In this document: piece after piece, positions 26,901 through 34,565 of the stretch
Position numbering within the stretch: the first letter of the stretch is position 1
How the letters are laid out: every line of letters begins with the position of its first letter
Source of the DNA: Micromonospora arborensis
Lineage (GTDB): Bacteria; Actinomycetota; Actinomycetes; Mycobacteriales; Micromonosporaceae
DNA length: 64,000 nucleotides
NCBI RefSeq assembly: GCF_003205615.1
Contig: NZ_PYBV01000005.1
Span: forward strand, 53,337 to 117,336
Direction: 5' to 3'
Program-made: the position numbers and the translations under genes
Notes under the pieces: generated by a model
What the model saw: the letters and a program-made list of their open reading frames with translations, nothing else
The model's database searches: none
What the model was told of the DNA's origin: nothing

Positions 26901-29900
26901 CCGCGCGCCACCCCGACCTTGACGCCGCCGGCGCCACCACGCGGACCGGGAAGGGTGCGGACAGCACGATCGACCTCGCCGCGTGGAAGGCCGGTGCGAG
27001 CGGCATGAAGCCGTCGAACGTCGACGGCAAGGCGGCGACGGCGAAGGCCGCGGAGGCGCAGGCGGCCGGCAAGGTCGGTGCGACCTCCGGCGGTGACGTC
27101 CTCGCCCGGATCGCCATCCCAGGCACGATCGCGGAGAAGAAGCCCTCCGGCATCGGGTACGACGGCGACGTCTGGGTCCACGACTACAACGCGCGGACCA
27201 ACACCGCCTACACGGTGACGGGCAAGCCGACCGGGAAGGTCTTCGACGCGTCGTGGAACCCCACGTACGGGGCGTTCGACATGGCGCTCGACACCAAGAC
27301 CGGTGACATGTGCCAGATGGAGGACAGCCCGGCCAGCTACATCCACTGCTTCGACCGGAAGACCGGGAAGGAGACCCGGCAGGTCAAGGGTGACTGGTCC
27401 ACGCTGCCGCTGACCGGACTCGCCTACAACCCGAAGGAGGACGTGTTCTACGTCGGCGGGCAGGCGAACGGCTCGATCGGAACTGTCGCCGGGACGTCGC
27501 ACGACAACCCGGGTGCGCTGCTGTCCTTCTGCACCCCGCCGCTGCCCGAGGTGATCGGCCTGGCCTACAACCAGGCGTCCGACACCATCTGGTACACCGA
27601 CCTCACCACGGACCGGTCCAGCCGCCTGCTGCAGGTCGACCCCGACGACTGCTCACTGGTGAACGCGTGGTGGTTCCCCGGCAAGAAGGTGGGCCAGGGC
27701 GGTGGCCTCGAGACCGACTCGACAGGTGCGCTGTGGGCCGTGGACCAGATCGCCGATGACGTCGTGCTTGTCGACGTCGAGGACGACCTGCTCACCGACC
27801 TGCCGTGGCTGTCGCTCTCCTCGACCGGCGGCACCCTCGCCCCGGGTAAGTCGACGACCGTCAAGGTCTCCATCTCCTCGAAGGGCGCCAAGCCAGGGGT
27901 CCTCGGCGCGAACATCGTGGTGAGGTCCGACTCGGGACGTCAGTCCAAGACCTACGTCCCGGTGACGCTCACGACCACGAAGTACCAGGTCGGCGTCAAC
28001 GCCGGCGGCCCGAAGTTCACCGACGGCTCCGGCTACACCTGGTTGGCCGACCAGCCCGCCGGCAAGAAGGCGTGGGGCTACGAGGGGAAGACGAAGGTCG
28101 CCGCCACGAACGCCGGGATCGCCGGCACGACGGACGACGCCCTGTTCCAGTCGCAGCGCACCACGGCGGAGAAGGGACTGTTCTACAAGTTCCCCGACGC
28201 GCCCAAGGGCACGTACGCGATCGACTTCGGGTTCGCCGAGATCGAGAAGGTGGCCAAGGGCAAGCGGGTGTTCGACGTCCTCGTGGACGGAACGCTGACG
28301 GATTACGCGTACGACCCGGCCGCGGCTGTGGGGCCGAACGTCGCCGACTGGCGTACCGCTGTGGTGAAGCACGAGGGCGGTCCGCTGACCGTGGAGCTAC
28401 GGGGGTCGAAGGGCCTGAAGGCCCCGACCGTCGCCGCGCTGCGGGTGACGCTCGACCCGCGCGCGGACGAGGCGGAACCGGAGCCTCAGCCCGAGGAACC
28501 GGCGCCGGGACCCGTGCCGGTGGCGCCCGCCGGCCGCTCGTACTCGATGAAGGTGGCCGACGGGTTCTACCGCCAGGGCACGGAGGAGTCCGGGTGGCAC
28601 GGCGATGACTCCTGCGGCGTGCTGTGGTTCGACTCCAGTTTCCTGTTCCCGTTCTACGACACGGCCTGGGACGGCGTGTGCGTGACGACGAACGGCTCGC
28701 TGGTCTTCGACCGCACCAGCACGCTGGGGAACAACACGGAGTTGCCGTCGCGGTACCCGATCGACGCGATCTATCCCCTCTGGGCCGATCTCATCGTCGA
28801 CGACGAGGCAGGCATCTACTACGGCACGACCCAGGTCGACGGGCTGGCGGCGCAGGTCATCGAGTGGCGCAACGTCGCCTTCTACAACGACCGGACGGCT
28901 CGCGTGAGCTTCTCGGTCACCCTGATCGCGGACGGACGGATCCAGATCGGGTACGGCGACGGCGTCGGCGGCGACAACCCCCTCACCCGAGGGGCGTCGG
29001 CGACGGTGGGCCTGGAGAGCCTGAACCGCAACCCGGCGAGCCAGTACTCCTTCAACCAGCCCACCCTGAAGGCCGGCCTCGGGCTGGAATACACCCTCCC
29101 GGCCGCGGGCACGATCGAGGGAACGGTCACCGACGCGAACGACAGCAAGCCGATCGCGGGCGCGATCGTCACGCTCAGTGGGCCGAGCGGTGAGCGGGTC
29201 ATCACGGCCGACGAGAAGGGCCGGTGGAAGGCCCAGGCGCTCGTCGGCGAGAACACCGTGCAGATCTCGTCGCCGAACTACGTCACCGCCAGCCACCCCG
29301 TGACCATCGGCAAGAAGGATCAGGCCGAGGTGGTCGACACGGCGTTGACCACGGGCATCGCCACCGTCACCGGAGGTGACTTCGACTGGCTCCTCGACAA
29401 GGACCAGAAGGCGACGGCCGACGTGACCGTGACCAACAAGGGCTCCGCTCCACTCGAGGTGCGGATCAGTGAGCAGAAACGCACCAGCGACGGCGGGCAC
29501 GAGGCTGCCGACCTTCCGTGGCTGACCCTCACGGGCGCGGCCGCAACCGGTGCGGTCACGCTCGCGGTCGGCGAGTCCACCACGGTCACGGCGACGGCCG
29601 ACAACGCCAACGTCGAGCCCGGCATACTCGTCGGTGACGTGCTCGTGGCCTCGAACGCCGGCAAGGGCGAAGCCCAGCTCAAGCCGGTCCGCCTGGCGAC
29701 CTCGGCCTACTGGAAGGGCGTCGATGTCGGCGGGTCCGGATACGTCGGCACCGACGGCTTCTTCTGGTCGCCCGACCAGCAGCTCGGCTCGCGGCCGTGG
29801 GGCTACGTCGGCGGCAAGGCGGCTACCACCAGGGCCGACATCGCCGGCACCGAGGACGACGCGCTGTTCCGCACCCAGCGGACCGGCAAGACGTTCAGCT

Positions 29901-30184
29901 ACGTGTTCAAGAACGCCCCCGCCGGGAAGTATCGAATCGCCCTCGACTTCGCGGAGATCGAGAAGGTCAAGGCCGGCAACCGTGCTTTCGATGTTCTGGT
30001 CGACGGGAAGGTCGCGCTCTACGACCACGACGTACAGGCGAAGGTCGGTGGGCTGACCGCGGACATGAACATGGTCACCGTCGAGCACGCCGGTGGCGAT
30101 CTGAAGATCGAGCTCAGCCGCGAGAAGGGCGAAGGGGACCCGATCCTCAACGCCCTCAAGGTCCAGCAGGACCCGCGCCTGTGA
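23996..30184 (+). CDS. Giant secreted subtilisin-like S8 protease with duplicated accessory module
   Basis: A 2062-residue exported protein; AAGGA precedes the ATG. Residues 1-27 are a signal peptide (ending ASAA), about 40-150 an I9-like propeptide, about 170-490 the S8 domain with D201 (SNLDSGVQ), H247 (NGHGTHTMG), N350 (SSGN) and S422 (SGTSMAAPH), all intact. Then two carboxypeptidase-regulatory-like repeats (about 490-650). Residues about 660-1490 and 1513-2062 each contain a beta-rich domain with FGYGDG or IGYGDG, a carboxypeptidase-regulatory/CNA-B-like domain and a malectin-like domain (about 1329-1491 and 1904-2062); the first copy also has a beta-propeller-like insert (about 1040-1270). 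Likely degrades or processes extracellular protein or glycoprotein; malectin domains suggest carbohydrate binding. Lys-rich compared with neighbours. Confidence 0.93.
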   Translation: MKLKALAASLAIAVGLSMIQAPPASAAEPDPGAAANKIASNLKDRFRTSPASDFYITFDTKADLEPAKKITDWAARGQFVYDAMSAAAKKSLASVSSELDRAGVKYTSYPIANTVLVKGGNEKLALNVASKTQVAEIHATPQVALVKPVDEKTPADQAARPAAPKTTAEAGTSTWGLDAIHAPEAWAMGATGAGITVSNLDSGVQFDHPALMNQYRGTKPDGTVDHNYNWMATRGTCADAPCDDNGHGTHTMGTMVGDDGTNHVGVAPDAQWIATNGCCDSSGVDSLLNSGWWLLAPTDLHGDNADPSKRPHVINNSWGQTEEHAFDDFFRAIDEAWSAAGIFSVWSSGNTTPYAACDTVSSPGSAESAYSVGAYASDGTLALFSRKGEGEGDRIKPEISAPGDAVRSSYPNNSYVEMSGTSMAAPHVAGAVAALWSYDPTLIGQVEETRRLLGESAVDVDDTECGGTADFNNKYGEGRLDLVRLLELAPRKGGTLTGVVTANGAPVPAAEVTISGPFSRSIGTDKDGRFTTNLPVGDYQLSTKIFGYLTATANVTITLGQDTSVKLPLTAAAKHDISGRVVDDKKKPVPNADVSVKDTPLKPVRTDANGAFTFSAVPEGGYTLDVKPNSCFSPTSLPLTVGAQNESPEIPVGLVVDKGGYSCAVSEGEYLRGTDPVAFTSGLWATLKLPFPIALYNGSHDTLGVSRRGVISPDTTTGPGSGGAGIFPFFVQTPVEFAPGGGVFTAATKVNGEDAFVVEFRNAKLWAYPERSEETAPVSFSATLTRSGTVIFGYGDGIGTDDPVTAGSLAISGIQGWAGVDGIRFSDRAPVLRDGMIVTYDMPDFGYLDATVVDQNDGLPVAGAKVSFTNKDGLVETVTTDGTGIVHRQLPLGDYTMTVDVPNYTTAAYPFSLDKLYASAKIDARLTTGAAGLKADGLDAVLGTDQNGVGSLTLTNNGSAPLTYNLGEAARHPDLDAAGATTRTGKGADSTIDLAAWKAGASGMKPSNVDGKAATAKAAEAQAAGKVGATSGGDVLARIAIPGTIAEKKPSGIGYDGDVWVHDYNARTNTAYTVTGKPTGKVFDASWNPTYGAFDMALDTKTGDMCQMEDSPASYIHCFDRKTGKETRQVKGDWSTLPLTGLAYNPKEDVFYVGGQANGSIGTVAGTSHDNPGALLSFCTPPLPEVIGLAYNQASDTIWYTDLTTDRSSRLLQVDPDDCSLVNAWWFPGKKVGQGGGLETDSTGALWAVDQIADDVVLVDVEDDLLTDLPWLSLSSTGGTLAPGKSTTVKVSISSKGAKPGVLGANIVVRSDSGRQSKTYVPVTLTTTKYQVGVNAGGPKFTDGSGYTWLADQPAGKKAWGYEGKTKVAATNAGIAGTTDDALFQSQRTTAEKGLFYKFPDAPKGTYAIDFGFAEIEKVAKGKRVFDVLVDGTLTDYAYDPAAAVGPNVADWRTAVVKHEGGPLTVELRGSKGLKAPTVAALRVTLDPRADEAEPEPQPEEPAPGPVPVAPAGRSYSMKVADGFYRQGTEESGWHGDDSCGVLWFDSSFLFPFYDTAWDGVCVTTNGSLVFDRTSTLGNNTELPSRYPIDAIYPLWADLIVDDEAGIYYGTTQVDGLAAQVIEWRNVAFYNDRTARVSFSVTLIADGRIQIGYGDGVGGDNPLTRGASATVGLESLNRNPASQYSFNQPTLKAGLGLEYTLPAAGTIEGTVTDANDSKPIAGAIVTLSGPSGERVITADEKGRWKAQALVGENTVQISSPNYVTASHPVTIGKKDQAEVVDTALTTGIATVTGGDFDWLLDKDQKATADVTVTNKGSAPLEVRISEQKRTSDGGHEAADLPWLTLTGAAATGAVTLAVGESTTVTATADNANVEPGILVGDVLVASNAGKGEAQLKPVRLATSAYWKGVDVGGSGYVGTDGFFWSPDQQLGSRPWGYVGGKAATTRADIAGTEDDALFRTQRTGKTFSYVFKNAPAGKYRIALDFAEIEKVKAGNRAFDVLVDGKVALYDHDVQAKVGGLTADMNMVTVEHAGGDLKIELSREKGEGDPILNALKVQQDPRL

Positions 30185-30210
30185 GTTAGCCAAACCTATC
30201 CGCCAACAGT

Positions 30211-30254
30211 GGTCAGAGCCTCCTCGGAAAAGGATTGCCGGGGAGGCTCTGACC
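30211..30254 (+). terminator. Strong hairpin terminator after the protease
   Basis: GGTCAGAGCCTCC (30211-30223) pairs perfectly with GGAGGCTCTGACC (30242-30254); the 18-base loop can pair further (CGG with CCG). It starts 27 bases after the protease stop. Confidence 0.75.
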
Positions 30255-30552
30255 GCGACTACGGAGTCTGCGGCTTTGGCTCGCATTCGCGCACCTGGCG
30301 GCCAACCCGACTTGGCTCACGGTTGGCTGATTCGGCGTCTGCGGGGCCGTGACCTGGGAGCCCGTCGTTCTCGTGACGGGAGTCCCGACGGCGGGGGAGT
30401 GGGGCGCGGTGGGACCTGGCGGTGTCAAGCCGTTCCGGCGGCCCGGTGAGACCGAGAGGCTGCCGTGGCCGATGTGGTGGTTCCCCGTCCTCCCCAGGGC
30501 TGGGCCAGATGCCCGGTGCGGGTCGGCTGAGGTGCGAGTGGATGATGGGCGG
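30255..30552. other. Gap without supported gene
   Basis: About 300 bases between the protease terminator and the next gene. The downstream frame stays open back to 30349 but those codons lack gene-like bias or a start with a ribosome site, apart from GTG 30538. I see no other structure. Confidence 0.5.
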
Positions 30553-31290
30553 ATGGAGGGACGCGCGTACCTGGAGAAGTACGTTGCCGATCGACTGGCG
30601 GCCGGTCATGGTCGGCCGCCGGAGGAGCGCCGCCTGACGTTGGACCCTTCGGAAGTCCGCGGAGTGGCGATTGGGCTGGTGGCCGCTGGCGCCCTGGCTC
30701 AGGACGAGATGGAACGCATCCTCGCTGGCCTGGATCAGGAGCTGGAGCGACGTGGCTGGTTGACCCGCATAGAGACGCGCCTGTCGGCCGAGGGTCACGT
30801 ATCGCCCGTATCGCCCGTTCAATGGGAGCCTCTGTCGGTCGAGGCCCGGCAACAGTTGGTGCTACGGCACGGTCGTGAACACGCGCTGCGGCAGGAGCCG
30901 GTTGTTGACCCTGCTGACTTGCGGGAGGTGATCTCGCTGGCCGGTCGCACACCGATGAATGATGCGGTGCCCGCCACTCTGATCAGCCTGGAACGCTGGT
31001 CGACGATGTTCGTGGTGAGGCTGGCGTATGCCGGCATCGACGCCCCCGATCGAAATCCGCTGGACCGCACGCAGGTCCGAATGAAGCGGTGGCGCGGGTG
31101 GGACGATGCGGGAACGCAGTATCGGTCCCGCGGCGGCAGCGTAGAACAACGCGGGGGGCTGTTCATGGAAAGCGTGGTCTTCGAACCCGGCGCTCCGGAC
31201 GAGGCGCGCACGCTGACTCTGGCGTTCGACCATGACGGTAAGCCGGAACAGGTGACAGTTGCCCTCGGCGGCGGGACAACGCCAGCCTGA
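30553..31290 (+). CDS. Hypothetical protein, about 245 residues
   Basis: From ATG 30553 the product begins MEGRAYLEKYVADRLAAGHG; GTG 30538 with GAGG five bases upstream is an equally likely start. The N-terminal half is helical and charged (EVRGVAIGLVAAGALAQDEM, ERILAGLDQELERRGWL), the C-terminal half beta-rich with RWRGWDDAGTQYRSRGGS and VVFEPGAPDEARTLTL, like an immunoglobulin-type or DUF domain. No signal peptide or membrane helix. Family not recognised. Confidence 0.7.
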   Translation: MEGRAYLEKYVADRLAAGHGRPPEERRLTLDPSEVRGVAIGLVAAGALAQDEMERILAGLDQELERRGWLTRIETRLSAEGHVSPVSPVQWEPLSVEARQQLVLRHGREHALRQEPVVDPADLREVISLAGRTPMNDAVPATLISLERWSTMFVVRLAYAGIDAPDRNPLDRTQVRMKRWRGWDDAGTQYRSRGGSVEQRGGLFMESVVFEPGAPDEARTLTLAFDHDGKPEQVTVALGGGTTPA

Positions 31291-31322
31291 ACCAGCCAAT
31301 GGGTTGTCTCAGGGAGGCATCC

Positions 31323-32078
31323 CTACTGGGGTGGCAGTGGTGCGACTGGGCGTACTGCCGTGAAGTCGGCGTGCCCGTACCGGGTGGCGGAGAGCAGCAG
31401 CAGCCACTCGTCGCAGCCCTGCCAGGGGTACAGGTCGGCGGCGCCGCCGCGTACGGTCCGGGGTCCGTCACCAGTCCGTGGTCGCGCGTCTGCCGGCGCC
31501 GCGTCGAAGCCGGGGATCCACACGTCCGCGCAGATCTCGTTCGCCGACCCCATCCCCGCCAGCCCGAACGCGTTCTCCCCGGCGATCGTCCGCGTTTCGT
31601 CGTCGAAGTCGTCGAGAAGCTGATCCTCGCCGGGTTTCCCATCACCGCGGAAGGTCAGCGTGGTGGTGCCGGCCCGGGCCGCGTATTCCCACTGCGCCTC
31701 GCTGGGCAGCTCGAACGGCATCAGCTTGAGCAGGTCGTCCAGGTCGCCTTCGAGCCGGGCCGTGGTGGTGTCCGTCTCGGCGTAGTCGTCCTCGTACTCG
31801 GGCAGCCAGTGTCGGACCTGCGCCACGGTCAGCGGATGCCGGGCGATCAGGAACGGCTCGACCCGCACCTCGCGTACCGGCTGGGCGTCCCCGGCCCCGT
31901 TGAGGAACGGGTCGATGGTGTCCTCGACCTCACCGCCGCGCTCGATGGCGCGTACCGCGTCGAGCTCCGCCTCGGACAGTCCCATCCGGAACGTGCCGCC
32001 CGGAACCGCCCGGAACACGACCCCCGACGGGATGTGCCGCCATGCCGGGCGCCCGGCCACGATCTCCTCGGTCCACAT
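31323..32078 (-). CDS. SUMF1/formylglycine-generating-enzyme-like protein, probably non-catalytic
   Basis: From ATG 32078 a 251-residue protein with the SUMF1 fold: IPSGVVFRAVPGGTFRMG near the N-terminus, VEPFLIARHPLTVAQVRHW, the signature LPSEAQWEYAARAGTTT (residues about 128-145), NAFGLAGMGSANEICADVW and VRGGAADLYPWQGCDEW near the C-terminus. True formylglycine-generating enzymes bind copper through two close cysteines in the C-terminal region; here I see only one in that region (QGCDEW), so oxidase activity is unlikely. Related non-catalytic SUMF1 domains bind or present ligands. A longer frame to 32246 overlaps the divergent pseudogene and is not favoured. Confidence 0.85.
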   Translation of the reverse strand: MWTEEIVAGRPAWRHIPSGVVFRAVPGGTFRMGLSEAELDAVRAIERGGEVEDTIDPFLNGAGDAQPVREVRVEPFLIARHPLTVAQVRHWLPEYEDDYAETDTTTARLEGDLDDLLKLMPFELPSEAQWEYAARAGTTTLTFRGDGKPGEDQLLDDFDDETRTIAGENAFGLAGMGSANEICADVWIPGFDAAPADARPRTGDGPRTVRGGAADLYPWQGCDEWLLLLSATRYGHADFTAVRPVAPLPPQ

Positions 32079-32211
32079 GGCGGCGAACGCTAGCAGTGCC
32101 GCCGGCTGCTTGACAGCCCTGTCGGTGTGAGCGCGCGCTCCCAGAAGGGTCCGCCCTGCCGCCCCGGGAATAGAGTTCCCCGGCTTGAGGGCCGTGCCAT
32201 TAGCTCGGCCG

Positions 32212-32529
32212 GTGCTTGAGGTGTCGGGGGACTTCGAGATCCACATTACGGCTCACGCTTCTCAGGCCGAAAAGCTGTGGGCGCTCGCCAACGACCATGG
32301 CGTGAAGCTCGTCCATATTGTGCTCGACCGTGGCGCGTACGTTGTGCTGATCCTGCCGGACGTCGACAAACCGGTACTGGCCGCGCCCGCCCCGCTGGCG
32401 CTGGCATGGAAGCTGCTGTGGCTGGCCACCGACCGGTACCCGCAAGGCAAGGACCTCTACGACGCGGCCCTGCTCGCCGAACACACCACCGTGACGAAAG
32501 CGACCTCGGCGCTTCGGTGGAGGATGTGA
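32212..32529 (+). pseudogene. Internally deleted copy of the AbiEii-like nucleotidyltransferase gene
   Basis: GTG 32212 starts a frame whose first 40 codons nearly repeat those of the gene at 13683 (FEIHITAHASQAEKL, DHGVKLVHIVLDRGA), then jump directly to its later segment (VLILPDVDKPVLAAPAPLAL, LLWLATDRYPQGKDLYDA, LLAEHT). The roughly 1.1 kb that encodes the second N-terminal segment and the catalytic Asp motifs is missing, the join is in frame, and the sequence diverges after LLAEHT and stops. The bases just upstream of the start (GTGCCAT...CTCGGCC) also match the 13.68-kb locus. A duplicated remnant without the active site; possibly still translated as a 105-residue protein. Confidence 0.85.
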
Positions 32530-32698
32530 CCAGTCTGGCCGCCGTGGCCGACGTTCGATTCACCCGACGCCCCGGCGAGAAGGTAGGGCCTGCCCCACCG
32601 GCGACCGTCCCGCTCACTGGCTGTCATCCGGACAGGCCGCTTCCTACGGTCACAGGAGAGATATCGACCACGACTCCTGTCGTCCCGGAGGTAGTCAC

Positions 32699-33901
32699 GT
32701 GAATCCTTCCATCGAAGACCCGCCCGTCGGAGATCGAGCGTCTGGGACGCTCTCCCGGATCGTCGACGTTGACGCCTTGCGTGCCGTGGCGCTGCTTCTC
32801 ATCCTGGTCGTCAACATCGCCTTCTTCGCCTCCGGCTATTCATTCCAACTGGTTCCGGATCCCGCGCACGACTCGTGGGGTGACCAGGCGGTCCGGTGGC
32901 TGGTCGAGCTGTTCCTCGCGATGAAGGCGTACCTGCTCTTCTCCTTTCTGTTCGGCTACAGCTTCACGCTCCAGCTCGATTCCGCCGCGCGGCGCGGGGT
33001 CGACTTCGCCCCACGATTCCGGCGTCGGCTGGCCGGGCTCTTCGTGCTCGGCATCCTGCACGCGGTGCTGCTGTTCCAGGGCGACATCCTGACCACGTAC
33101 GCATTGCTCGGTCTGGTCCTGCTCGCCATGCGGCGAGTCAGCGTCGGGACCGCGCTGCGCACCGCCGTTCTGGTGACTGGCGGGATCGGCTTCGTCCTCG
33201 CGCTCGCCGCCGCGGGCGGGACCCAGTTGGTGACCGATCCGGCGACGGCACTCGCGGCGGGGCAGCGGTCCACCGAGGCGTTACAGGGCGGGATCGGCTC
33301 CGTGATCACCGAGCACGTACGTCAGCTGCCGGCGATGTTCGGCGCACTCCTCGTGCAGGGGCCGCTCGCCCTCTCGGCCTTCCTCTTCGGTTACGCGGCC
33401 GGGCGGCGGCGGCTACTCACCAACGTCGGCGGGAACCGGCAGCTCCTGCGCCGGGTGCAGCAGGTCGGCTATCCGATCGGCCTGGCCGGTGCGGTGATCT
33501 TCGCAGCGGGCGGCGGCACCGCCAACCTGACCGGGCTGACGGCGGGCGTGCTCACCGCGCCGCTGCTCGCGGCCGCGTACGCCGCCACCCTGCTCCAGTT
33601 CTTCCAGACCGACAGGGGGCGCAGGGCTGTCGCCGTACTCGCGCCGGCCGGGCGGATGTCCCTGTCGAACTACCTGGGTCAGTCGCTGCTCTGCGTGCTG
33701 GTCTTCACCGGCGTCGGGCTTGGCCTCGCCGGTGCCGTCGCACCCCCGGTCGTCGTACTCATCGCGGTCGCGATCTACGGTGTGCAGCTCGCCAGCAGCG
33801 CGGCGTGGATGGCCCGGTTCCGGTACGGACCGGTCGAGTGGTTGTTGCGGGCCTGGACCGAGCAGCGGTGGCCACGGCTGCGGGTCGCGGACCCGGCATG
33901 A
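32699..33901 (+). CDS. DUF418-family membrane protein
   Basis: A 400-residue protein with GGAGG seven bases before GTG 32699. It shows the pattern of DUF418 proteins: RIVDVDALRAVALLLILVVN (first helix), LFSFLFGYSFTLQ, about ten helices in total, and the family C-terminus GRMSLSNYLGQSLLCVLVF followed by RFRYGPVEWLLRAWT. These are acyltransferase-like (YeiB-type) inner-membrane proteins of uncertain function. Stands alone between the pseudogene and a small secreted protein. Confidence 0.92.
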   Translation: MNPSIEDPPVGDRASGTLSRIVDVDALRAVALLLILVVNIAFFASGYSFQLVPDPAHDSWGDQAVRWLVELFLAMKAYLLFSFLFGYSFTLQLDSAARRGVDFAPRFRRRLAGLFVLGILHAVLLFQGDILTTYALLGLVLLAMRRVSVGTALRTAVLVTGGIGFVLALAAAGGTQLVTDPATALAAGQRSTEALQGGIGSVITEHVRQLPAMFGALLVQGPLALSAFLFGYAAGRRRLLTNVGGNRQLLRRVQQVGYPIGLAGAVIFAAGGGTANLTGLTAGVLTAPLLAAAYAATLLQFFQTDRGRRAVAVLAPAGRMSLSNYLGQSLLCVLVFTGVGLGLAGAVAPPVVVLIAVAIYGVQLASSAAWMARFRYGPVEWLLRAWTEQRWPRLRVADPA

Positions 33902-34123
33902 CGGGTCCTGGTGGGGCATTCTGTCGCCCCGGGCTGACCCGTGTTCAGGGCGGCTGCCCGTTCGACGGAGACCGTGCTGGCGGATCATCGCGGTAGCGTC
34001 GCCCGTTGTCGGGAGTCGAACAGTGCGCGCCCGTGCAAGCCTGACTTTCACAAACTTCGATGCCATGGTCCCGACTCGATGATGAGCAATGGTGCACTGT
34101 GGACGGTGTTGGGAGGTAGCTTC

Positions 34124-34381
34124 ATGCGTGGACGCAGATGGGCGACCCTGGTAGCGGCGGTGACGCTCGCACTGGGCGGGCTGGTCGGGATCGGCGCCAC
34201 TCCGGCTGCTGCGGACCCGCCGGGCGGCACGCTGCGCGGCGTCTACTACGACGGCCAGTTCTGCAACAGCTACGGCAGCGAGGGTGCCCAGACCGGCCAG
34301 TGGAGCTGGTACTACTGCGAGTACCGCCAGTACGGTCCCAACGCTCCCGGCTTGTACTTCCTCTGGACCTTCACCTACTAG
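34124..34381 (+). CDS. Small secreted aromatic-rich protein
   Basis: GGAGG lies seven bases before ATG 34124. The 85-residue product has a signal peptide (MRGRRWATLVAAVTLALGGL, cleavage near PAAA-D) and a mature chain of about 54 residues with nine Tyr, three Trp and three Phe and two Cys (DGQFCNSYGSEGAQTGQWSW, YYCEYRQYG, LYFLWTFTY). One disulfide is likely. The composition recalls small secreted bacteriocin-, inhibitor- or lectin-like proteins, but I recognise no family. It faces the sugar dehydrogenase gene across a shared hairpin. Confidence 0.78.
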   Translation: MRGRRWATLVAAVTLALGGLVGIGATPAAADPPGGTLRGVYYDGQFCNSYGSEGAQTGQWSWYYCEYRQYGPNAPGLYFLWTFTY

Positions 34382-34495
34382 GCGCTTGGTGTTCCCGCGC
34401 CGAAACCGGGAGGGGCTGGCCGCTACCCGCGCCTCGCCGCCGAGCCGGCCGAACGTGTCGACCCGCGGGCCCGCGACGCGGTGCTGGCGCAGGGG

Positions 34496-34529
34496 GAGGG
34501 GACGGCCGCCCGAACGTGGCCGTCCCCTC
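34496..34529. terminator. Bidirectional hairpin between convergent genes
   Basis: GAGGGGACGGCC and GGCCGTCCCCTC form a perfect 12-bp stem with a 10-base loop between the small secreted protein gene and the convergent dehydrogenase gene. Confidence 0.75.
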
Positions 34530-34565
34530 AGCGATGTTGCGGATCCGGAGGGTTTGCTCCGAGGC

